NCBI GenBank assembly: GCA_964584255.1
Contig: CAZOZM010000032.1
Coordinates: 1 to 6,082, forward strand
From: UBA3775 sp964584255
GTDB taxonomy: Bacteria > Bacillota > Clostridia > Lachnospirales > Lachnospiraceae
Reading direction: 5' to 3'
DNA length: 6,082 nucleotides
The notes under the pieces were generated by a model, which saw only the letters and a list, made by a program, of their open reading frames with translations, had not been told where the DNA came from and searched no databases. Below are positions 1-6,082 of the stretch, piece after piece; positions within the stretch are counted from its first letter, which is position 1; each line of letters starts with the position of its first letter. The translations under genes and the position numbers were made by a program.

Positions 1-177
1 ACAGTGTCCACAAGCTAGATTATACTGTTCCCGTATGCCCTACGGTGCAGTCTTAGGGGTTTTACGACGCAGATGTATAAATGATCTACTTTATCTATGC
101 TTCGATTTTCATGTTACTTCCGGTATCACATGCCTTGTATCTAGGTATTTCCGTTCTAACATTTCTATAGGCTTGTC
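1..177. other. Region downstream of the membrane protein gene with no convincing gene
   Basis: On the minus strand the frame after the TAG stop at 178-180 continues for only about 21 codons before TGA, and other frames carry only very short reading frames without a good ribosome site. I see no strong hairpin followed by a T run on the minus strand, so no intrinsic terminator is supported and transcription may continue past the left edge. A small inverted repeat is present at 31-45 (CCGTA, five-base loop, TACGG), and TATAAT occurs on the minus strand at 19-24 without a recognisable -35 box. Confidence 0.6.
135..165 (-). repeat. Short similarity to the interior of the membrane protein gene (942-972)
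   Basis: Positions 135-165 match 942-972 in the same orientation at 27 of 31 bases, including 17 identical bases (135-151 and 942-958). Read in the frame that continues past the TAG stop, it would encode EMLERKYLDT, against EVLETKYLDT inside the gene. It may be a remnant of a duplicated copy or chance in AT-rich DNA. Confidence 0.45.
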
Positions 178-1176
178 CTATGCTTCTTCTTTATTTTTCT
201 TTTCTCGTTTTTTGCTTAATACAAGTAAAATCAAAACAATCAAAACAATCAAAAGAACCACACCAATTCCTGCAGCAATGACATACTGTACAAAATGATC
301 CTCTACATATGTCGCATTTGCTTTTACGATTACTTCCGTCCTTCCATTTTCATCCGGTGCTTCGTAAATTGCTTGATAGATTGTTTCTTTTGGGATATCT
401 ATCGTTCCTTGATAATTTGCACGATACATTTGCACTGGCTGTCTTACCGTTGTGGCTGCATCTCTGCAAAGGACACCGTTGGACATATATGGATCTCCAG
501 CCCACCAAAAATCCGTAACAATACTTCCATCACTGGCTCCCACGTAAGACAACAAAGATGATTCATATCCGCTCAACGGTGGTACATCATCATTGTGTGG
601 TAACAACTGGCCATTCCAGGAAAAATATGCAGAATCATAATCGGTAAAAGTAATCGTCATCGTCTTGTCCACTGTTGTTGTTCCAACGTTTGTGATTTCT
701 GTGAACAGACACTCTACTTGTTCCTCTTCTCCGGTTGCTTTATTTATTTCTGTTACAAGCTTCATATTTGGTACATCTTGACTAGAGATTGCATGGTCAA
801 AATCCTCATAAGCTGTAACAATCTGTTCTACTATCCCCTCTTTGTTTCGTTCCTCTGTATCAAAGGATTTCAGTGTATAATTTACATCGTTTTCTGTCAT
901 GCTTTTTTGAGGTTCTTCTTTTAGCTCCACTTTTTTTTCAATTGTATCTAGGTATTTCGTTTCTAATACTTCATAACGTATATCTAATAACTTGTATTTC
1001 TTTCCATCTTCTTTGATTGTCGTTTTGAACTCTTCTTCTGCTTGGCGTATTGCTTCTTCTTCGCTTGATGCATTTACGGTAAGTTCTTTTGTAGTATCCG
1101 CTGCAAAAACTTGCAGCGGAACCATTGTCAATAAAAAAGAAAGAATGATTGCGATACCTCTCTGTTTATTCTTCAT
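178..1176 (-). CDS. Secreted, single-pass membrane-anchored protein of unknown family (332 aa)
   Basis: I do not recognise the family. Residues 1-25 are a signal peptide: basic start MKNKQR, a hydrophobic core, and V-F-A before Ala26 as the likely signal peptidase I site. Residues 27-295 should be extracellular. They begin with an acidic helical stretch (about 37-60), continue as probable beta-rich sequence, and include an aromatic patch near 223-226 (FWWAG) followed by GDPYMSNGVLCRDA (227-240). There are two ectodomain cysteines, C156 and C237, which could pair. Residues about 298-320 form a strongly hydrophobic transmembrane helix, followed by SKKREKKNKEEA, so the C-terminus is inside (type I topology). 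The start is ATG at 1176, supported by the signal peptide and by AGAGGG five bases upstream. The gene overlaps the end of the large surface-protein gene by 11 bases. The stop is TAG. It has no sortase motif, so it stays in the membrane. A role as partner or assembly helper of the upstream protein is inference from coupling only. Confidence 0.93.
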   Translation of the reverse strand: MKNKQRGIAIILSFLLTMVPLQVFAADTTKELTVNASSEEEAIRQAEEEFKTTIKEDGKKYKLLDIRYEVLETKYLDTIEKKVELKEEPQKSMTENDVNYTLKSFDTEERNKEGIVEQIVTAYEDFDHAISSQDVPNMKLVTEINKATGEEEQVECLFTEITNVGTTTVDKTMTITFTDYDSAYFSWNGQLLPHNDDVPPLSGYESSLLSYVGASDGSIVTDFWWAGDPYMSNGVLCRDAATTVRQPVQMYRANYQGTIDIPKETIYQAIYEAPDENGRTEVIVKANATYVEDHFVQYVIAAGIGVVLLIVLIVLILLVLSKKREKKNKEEA

Positions 1177-4100
1177 CTGTTCCCTCTTTTCTGCGGATAT
1201 TATGAATCATTGTGCAACTTACTGTACCCATGCTCAATAATGCTAGAATCAGCCAGTACATCATGTTTGTGATATCTCCTGTCTTGGCAGATGTATTATT
1301 TCCACTAGCCCCATTTCCAGGAAGTTTTGGTGTTAAGCCACCAACAGAATATTTATCTTTCATGACTACTTTTTGGATCTCTCCTGTTTCCTGCACTGTA
1401 AATACAATATCTTCTGCAAGTAGATATCCTTTTGGTGCAAGTGTTTCTCTCAAGATATAATCACCAGGCTCTAATTTTTCAATGTAGTGAGGTTCTTTTC
1501 CCGAGATCCATTCCTCAATGACTTTACCAGTTTCTTTCTCAATCAACTCCAGTTTTGCACCTGGAAGTTCTTTTCCAGTTGTTGCATCCTGCTTTGAAAG
1601 TTGCAATTTTGTATAATCATTATCTAAAGTGATTGTCATTGTTCCTGTTGGTTCTTTGCTTGCATCGTATTTTACCAATCCGTCCTCTCTTACTACAAAA
1701 GTATAGATTGTTTTATCTAATACATAGCCAGGAAGAGTTTTTATCTCTTGGATGCAATATGTTCCAGGAATCAAATATTTTAATGTAATCAATCCATCTT
1801 TATCTGTTACATATTCCGGAATCATTTCCATAGATTCAGTTTCCATCGCCTTGTTCCAGATTTTGTATGTAACACCTTCCAAGGATTTCTCTGATCCTTT
1901 TTCTTTTTTATTGATGATCACGGTTGTAGGTGCATTGATCACATCCACATTTTCTGTCACAATTGCCGTATTCTGATCTTTGTATTTCAGTTCTACGTTA
2001 TAAGATGTGTCACCTTTTACATATCCTGCGGCTGCTTTCTTTTCTACAACCTCATATTTTCCTATGAACAGAGCCTTTGTTGTTGCTGTTCCTTTTTCTG
2101 TCGTAACTGTATCTACGACTTCCCCTTTTTTCACTCTTGTTGTTCCGTCTGGTGTCACAATATCTTCGACTGCTTTGATCTCGAATACAGCTCCAGAAAT
2201 CGGATCTCCGGTGTCTTTGTCTGTTTTCTTGATCGTGATCTTACCCATTGCCAGATCATCAAACATTTTTACTTTCTGCACTTTTCCTGTGTCTTTTACA
2301 GTAAATTCCACATCAAGTGTCAGAAGATATCCATAAGGAGCTGTTATCTCACGGAAGAGATATGTTTTTCCTACCTCTAATTTTGTAATACGGTGTGGCT
2401 CTTTTGTTCCTGTCCATTCATCGATTACATTTTCGTCTTGATCTAATACCTGATATTTTCCACCTTCTATTTCTTTATCAGTTGTCAGATCATGTTTGCT
2501 TAAATCAATCTTTGTAAAGTCATTTCCAATTACTAATTCTGCGGATTCCTCTCCATCGATCAATCCATCTTCATCAATGGTCACTTCCATGATTCTGTCA
2601 TTTAATATATAGCCTGGAAGTGTTTTTATCTCTTGGATGCAGTATGTTCCTGGAATCAAACATTTTACTGTGATCAATCCATCTTTATCTGTTACCAATT
2701 CTTCTGTAACTGCCATTTCTCCATCGATTTCTGATTCCATGGCTTTATTCCACATCTTGAAGGTAACTCCTTCTAATGGTTCTTCTGTTTCATCGTCTAC
2801 TTTCAATACTCGGATTTCTGTTGGCTTGTTTGTGATCTCTGTTGTTTCTGTCACAATTGCTGTATTCTGATCCTTGTATTTCAGTTCTACGTTATAAGAT
2901 GTGTCACCTTTTACATATCCTGCGGCTGNNNNNNNNNNNNNNNNNNNNNNNNNNNNNNNNNNNNNNNNNNNNNNNNNNNNNNNNNNNNNNNNNNNNNNNN
3001 NNNNNNNNNNNNNNNNNNNNNNNNNNNNCTTCGACTGCTTTGATCTCGAATACAGCTCCAGAAATCGGATCTCCGGTGTCTTTATCTGTTTTCTTGATCG
3101 TAATCTTACCCATTGCATTTTCATCGGCATATTTTACGACTAATGGATTTTCCCAGTTGGCACTATTTGTAACTTTAAACTCTACTAACTGGCCCTTTAA
3201 ATATCCTTGCGGAGCTTTTAACTCTTCCAAGTAATATGTTCCATATTTCAATTTATCTGGGAATGTAAACTGTCCATTTTCATCCGTCTTAAAAGTCGTA
3301 TGCTCTACCTTTGTTGGATAATATGTAGTCATCGTAACTGGGTTCTTGTGAGCATCCAGTAAACGGAACTCAGTATTTGCTACAGGAATCACCTTTCCTG
3401 TTGAAGCATCTACTTTTACGACTGATACAGGACTAACGATCAGCTTATCTTCTTTATAGATTCCTTTTAAGGTTACACCTTCTTCTTCGATCGTTACTTT
3501 AAATGGTTCGATCGGTTTGAGTCCTTCTGGACATTTTGTTTCTGTGACTGTGTAAGTATCGTATATCAATCCGCCTCTTGGATTGTCATCGTCTACCGTT
3601 GTTGCAAATCCATTTTTATCTGTGACAATCTTCTTTACTACTTTTCCAGTAGTATCAGATGTGAAGGTAAACTCTACTCCTTTTAATCCTTGCAGCGTAT
3701 CATTTTCGTTATCTTCGTTTTCGCTTACTTTGATGATCTCTACGTTTCCACGAATGATCGCTTCTTTACTTGTCACTTTTTCGTTAAACACACGATCTGT
3801 TGTATTCTTTGGTGTCAGTTTTACTTCGTAGATTTCTTGGTCTACCAAATAGCCTTTACTTGCTGTTCGTTCAATTACATAATAAGTATCTAACAACAAT
3901 TCTGTACTCTTCGCATACCCGTTCTTATCTGTTGTGATCGTCTGTCTGTAAGAACTTGCATTTACATCATCCCCAGCTTTGTAAGCTGATTTTAAGAAGA
4001 TGTCATATACAGCACCTTTCAAACTAGCAGAGCCTTGTGCTTCAGCTTTTTGGGTTTCTGAATCCACTTTCTGTAATTCGATGATCCCTTTTTGCAATGT

Positions 4101-6082
4101 TTCTATACTTTCGACGAGTTTATAAAATACACGATCTGTTGTGTTTGTTGCAGTCAATTCTACAGTATGTGTCTCTCGATCACACAAGAAGTAAGTCGGA
4201 GCCTTGGACTCTTTTACGGTGTAAGTTCCTAATGGAAGTTCCTTACTCTGTGCCTGTCCATTTGCATCTGTGATCAATGTATCTACTAATATCCCCTCTG
4301 CATTTCGCACCTCGTACTCTGCACCTTTCAAAGTTGCATTTCCAATTGATGCTTCGTTACTTTTCTTCTGTAACTGAATGATCCCTTTTTGCAATGTCTC
4401 TGTACTTTCGACTGTTTTATAAAACACACGATCCGTTGTATTTGTTGCAGTTAATTCTACAGTATGTGTCTCTGGATCTAACAAGAATTGTGCAGGTGCT
4501 TTGACTTCTTTTACGGTATAAGTACCTAATGGAAGTTCTTTACTCTGTGCCTGTCCATTTGCATCTGTGATCAGCTTATCAACGACTGTTCCCTCTGCAT
4601 TTCGCACTTCATATTCTGCGCCTTGTAAGGTTGCAGTTCCGATCGCTGTTTCATTGCTCTTTTTCTGTAACTGGATCACACCTTTCTGTACGGTCTCTGG
4701 TACAGTTGGCATGTTGTAAGTACCTACATGTTCGCCAGTTCCTTCCGCTGTGATCTGTCGAACAAACACTTCTGGATTTAATAAATATCCTTTCGGTGCT
4801 TTGGTTTCTTGAATGGTGATCGTACCCAATGGCAATGTAGGATCGCCTTCCAAGGTATAATACAATTCATCCCCAGATACTTTGTATTGTTCTGCTAATC
4901 TTGTATATCCATCTTTATCTGTTTTTAATACCCAAGTATGCAATGGACTCAAGCCAGACAAAGCCGGATCGGTATCGGATTGGATCGCATAGTATTTAAC
5001 AGTAAACTCTGCTCCTTCCAAACTGGCAGAACCTTGTGGTTTGTTCTGATTGGTCTCTGCATCCACTTTTCCAAGAAGTATTGCTACTGGGTCAGACTGT
5101 GGATTGTCTGTCACGTTTTTTGTAACCGTATCGCCAGAAATGATCGTAACATCATAAGACGTTTCATCTAATGCATATCCTTTTGGTGCGGTGATCTCTT
5201 TTAATACATAATCCCCTTTTTTGATGCTCTGGAATGTTGCAACTGCATTTTCGTTTGTTGTAGCTCTTGCAACTTCTACCCCATTCTGATACAAGCCATA
5301 CACAGCACCCTGTAAGGAATAATTGCTGTTTCCATTTGTAAGTTCTGGTTTTGAAGAAGATTTATGTACTTCCAAAGTTCCTTTAGCTTCTTCAAATCCC
5401 ACGCGGACATTCATCCCTACTCGTTGATATCCGGCCGGATATCCATTCGCATAGGAATATCCATCCCATGCATCAGGTGGTGTCATCGTTACTTGCCAGG
5501 TTGCTGTTGTGCCTTCGATCGCTGTACACACTGCTTCATAGGTACATACCTGCCAGAATCCTTCTCCTGGATTGGCTGCTCCATGATTCAGACAATATCC
5601 ACTTCCTGTTACACCTGACAGACCACCATCAAGGATCTTTACCTCATGGACACCGCCTGTTCCTGGTGTTCCCCAGAATGCAACCTGTGCATTTGCTCCA
5701 GATGTTTTCATTCCTACATAGACATCTTCCATGATCCTAGCACTTCGCCCAAACATAGATGCATCCTTCACAAAACTTGTAACCGGAAGATCGGATACCT
5801 GCAAGGTATTTCCTACATGTTCCTCTAAACAGTTCGGATCTTCACATAATAAGGATCTTTTTACTTTGATGCCTTTGCTGTTTACCACATAATCTACGGA
5901 TTCCTCTTCCTGTGGCTGTTCCTCTGGACTTGGATCATTGTTTGGTTCTTCCTCTGTATCTTCCTCTTTCGGAATTGCTTCAAAGACAACACGTAACGTA
6001 CTCTCTGTTTCTGGCATTGAAAAAGAACCTTCTACTTCACTGCCATTAAATAAAACCTGTTTTGTTGTATACGCTTCTGAAG
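1166..6082 (-). CDS. Giant multi-domain Cna-B/SpaA-type cell-wall surface protein (5' partial, contains assembly gap)
   Basis: This is a surface stalk or adhesin-like protein, exported and probably wall-anchored by a sortase. At least 13 domains of about 90-130 residues each show the Cna-B/SpaA pattern: an early strand with a lysine (LGKVD, LQKVD, IKKTD, LSKQD), a G-A-x-[FY] turn, a TDKDG-type turn, and a late E-x-x-AP-x-GY strand. In this family the Lys and a late Asn/Asp form an internal isopeptide bond assisted by the Glu. The C-terminus has SAKTGD, a hydrophobic helix and a basic tail. The frame is open to the right window edge, reading SEAYTTKQVLFNGSEVEG and onward before the ATG at 6017, so that ATG is internal and the true start lies outside. 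The 100-N run at 2929-3028 breaks the frame artificially; replacing it with the 129 bases found in the homologous copy gives one frame of about 1,646 codons in the window. The stop is TAA at 1166-1168. No ligand can be inferred. It could be an adhesin or a conjugation-associated surface protein. Confidence 0.93.
1169..1357 (-). other. C-terminal sorting tail: SAKTGD motif, transmembrane helix, basic tail
   Basis: After the last domain comes a short linker (SVGGLTPKLPGNG, then ASGNNT), then SAKTGD encoded at 1274-1291, then a hydrophobic helix (MMYWLILALLSMG and following), then HNIRRKEGTDEE. The order motif, helix, positive charges is that of a sortase sorting signal. The motif is not canonical LPXTG: it has Ala where Pro is expected but keeps T-G followed by Asp, a form common in Clostridia surface proteins. 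LPGNG (1310-1324) resembles LPXTG but sits too far upstream of the helix and lacks the Thr. Confidence 0.82.
1182..1187 (-). promoter_or_regulatory. Shine-Dalgarno site of the 332-aa membrane protein gene
   Basis: Reads AGAGGG on the minus strand, five bases before the ATG at 1176. It lies within the last codons of the upstream gene (those for the RRKEG tail), and the upstream TAA comes after the downstream ATG. Ribosomes ending the large gene are therefore delivered to this site, which favours coupled translation. This supports the choice of start. Confidence 0.8.
1358..3113 (-). repeat. Duplicated three-domain block A-B-C (domains 8-10 and 11-13)
   Basis: Block 1 is A1 (2822-3113, interrupted by N), B1 (2516-2821) and C1 (2249-2515). 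Block 2 is A2 (1928-2248), B2 (1613-1927) and C2 (1358-1612). A domains start MGKITIKKTDKDTGD. B domains share LIPGTYCIQEIKTLPGY. C domains begin TK-[IL]-x-LSK and share EPH and a REx-x-AP-x-GYLL motif. The A1 and A2 flanks of the gap differ at only 4 of 171 comparable bases, and the two differences I translated are silent. A 92-base part of B (2604-2695 versus 1719-1810) differs at 8 positions. C and the remainder of B are clearly diverged in protein. After gap correction the A-to-A spacing is 894 bases (298 codons). Confidence 0.9.
2929..3028. other. Assembly gap of 100 N inside the surface-protein gene
   Basis: A run of exactly 100 unknown bases, a common placeholder size for a scaffold gap of unknown length. 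It falls within domain 8. The flanks match the intact domain 11: CTTCGACTGC at 3029 corresponds to 2164, and the sequence ending GCGGCTG at 2928 corresponds to 2034. In the intact copy 129 bases (2035-2163, 43 codons) lie between these points. Substituting 129 for 100 brings the codon phase on the two sides into agreement, so the apparent frame change is not a real mutation. More whole repeat blocks could also be hidden here. Confidence 0.97.
3114..4091 (-). other. Cna-B/SpaA-like domains 5, 6 and 7
   Basis: Domain 5 (3753-4091, residues 643-755) starts KGIIELQKVD, has TTDKNGYA, and ends its core with VIERTASKGYLV. Its C-terminal strand PKNTTDRVFNEKV resembles those of domains 3 and 4, so it is probably an older relative of them. 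Domain 6 (3438-3752, residues 756-860) has an acidic loop (ENEDNEND), LKGVEF, VTDKNGFA and TVTETKCPEGL, an unusual cysteine-containing version of the AP-x-GY motif. Domain 7 (3114-3437, residues 861-968) has VVKVDASTG, ANTEFRLL, KTDENGQF and LEELKAPQGYL. All three keep the Lys and Glu expected for isopeptide formation. Confidence 0.82.
4092..4685 (-). repeat. Tandem 297-bp duplication encoding Cna-B/SpaA-like domains 3 and 4
   Basis: Two directly adjacent copies, 4389-4685 (domain 3, residues 445-543) and 4092-4388 (domain 4, residues 544-642), each encode exactly 99 residues. By my alignment 84 of 99 residues are identical. Both carry LQKKSNE near the start, GAEYEVRNAEG, the turn ITDANGQAQSKELPLGTY, and TVKE with the candidate catalytic Glu. 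After the Glu, the usual AP-x-GY is changed to APAQF in domain 3 and APTYF in domain 4. The differences cluster in that loop and near the domain ends, while the central turn and the TATNTTDRVFYK strand are unchanged. An exact whole-domain unit suggests in-frame duplication. Confidence 0.93.
4686..5384 (-). other. Cna-B/SpaA-like domains 1 and 2
   Basis: Domain 1 (5088-5384, residues about 212-310) has LEVHK with Lys219 as candidate isopeptide lysine, LQGAVYGLY, and LKEITAPKGYAL with Glu274. Domain 2 (4686-5087, residues about 311-444) has LLGKVD with Lys317, LEGAEF, LKTDKDGY and IQETKAPKGYLL with Glu404. Domain 2 is longer than its neighbours (about 134 residues) because of an insertion between the early strand and the TDKDG turn and an extended loop after it. 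Both end in short linkers before the next domain, as expected for beads on a string. Confidence 0.85.
5385..6082 (-). other. N-terminal region of the surface protein: end of an unknown module, acidic linker, cysteine-containing head domain
   Basis: Residues are numbered from the internal Met at 6017. The stretch before about residue 15 (VLFNGSEVEGSFSMPETES then LRVVFEA) looks like the last strands of a small beta repeat whose beginning lies outside the window. Residues 18-41 are a Glu/Pro/Asn-rich acidic linker. Residues 42-211 form a region I cannot assign. It has a C-x4-C pair (C58, C63), an aromatic/glycine-rich part (AFWGTPGTGG), the motif GYCLNHG at 140-146, two further cysteines (C158, C164), and a Tyr/Gly/Pro-rich part (YSYANGYPAGY). 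It leads directly into the first Cna-B-like domain. This is the most distinctive non-repeat part of the protein and the best candidate for a binding head. That is inference from position and composition. Confidence 0.6.

Noticed and set aside
1..30. A minus-strand promoter with TATAAT at 19-24
   Set aside because: No -35 like sequence at 16-18 bases upstream and no extended -10 TG; too close to the window edge to see a gene downstream.
31..60. Inverted repeats (CCGTA/TACGG at 31-45, CCCTA/TAGGG spanning about 38-59) as a terminator
   Set aside because: Stems are only five base pairs, alternative pairings compete, and no T run follows on the minus strand; the short GTTTT on the plus strand would end nothing that is visible.
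35..924. Several plus-strand open frames of 68-88 codons opposite the membrane protein gene
   Set aside because: They lie antisense to a gene with a clear signal peptide and membrane helix, their products are Cys/Phe/Tyr/Ile-rich low-quality sequences, and none has a convincing ribosome site.
931..938. Run of eight A on the minus strand in the membrane protein gene as a phase-variation or programmed frameshift site
   Set aside because: The tract is in frame, encodes ordinary Glu-Lys-Lys, is far from either end of the gene, and no alternative frame product or stimulating structure is evident.
1358..5384. CRISPR-like array or intergenic repeats
   Set aside because: The repeats are whole protein domains of about 90-130 codons in one open frame, not short DNA repeats separated by unique spacers.
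5385..5760. A complete thioester (TQXA-type) adhesin domain
   Set aside because: Only a YCxN-like cysteine motif is visible; I find no TQxA-like glutamine motif after it and only about 70 residues remain before the first Cna-B-like domain. Kept as a question, not as an annotation.
1212..5828. Plus-strand open frames of 60-130 codons opposite the surface-protein gene
   Set aside because: They repeat wherever the minus-strand domains repeat (for example near 1752 and 2637), showing that they are shadows of the repeated coding sequence rather than genes.

Overview
The window reads almost entirely on the minus strand and suggests a Gram-positive, AT-rich Firmicute, most likely a gut Clostridia/Lachnospiraceae-type bacterium. 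The evidence is a giant surface protein built from Cna-B/SpaA-like domains, a C-terminal TGD-type sorting signal with a membrane anchor, purine-rich Shine-Dalgarno sites and AT-biased third codon positions. The taxonomic placement is inference. No mobility, plasmid or transfer gene is visible, although large SpaA-type proteins of this kind often travel on conjugative elements of gut Clostridia.

Layout, in the direction of transcription (right to left). Positions 6082-1166 hold one very long gene, cut off at its 5' end by the window edge and interrupted by a run of 100 N (2929-3028). The N run makes the two halves appear to lie in different frames. A second copy of the same domain supplies the missing part: it holds 129 bases where the gap has 100 N, and that difference restores a single frame. 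With this correction the window encodes about 1,646 residues: the end of an unidentified N-terminal module, an acidic linker, a cysteine-containing N-terminal region, 13 Cna-B/SpaA-like domains, and a sorting tail. Domains 3 and 4 are a 297-bp tandem duplication. Domains 8-9-10 and 11-12-13 are a duplicated three-domain block (A-B-C, about 894 bp period) whose A copies are almost identical in DNA.

Positions 1176-178 hold a second gene. Its ATG lies inside the 3' end of the first gene (11-base overlap), so the two are co-transcribed and probably translationally coupled. It encodes a 332-residue protein with a signal peptide, an extracellular domain of unknown family, one C-terminal transmembrane helix and a lysine-rich cytoplasmic tail. 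Positions 1-177 hold no convincing gene and no clear terminator. They do contain a short stretch resembling part of the second gene.

Working picture (inference): the large protein is a long, isopeptide-stiffened stalk attached to the cell wall, and the small membrane protein is made in step with it and may assist or accompany it at the surface.
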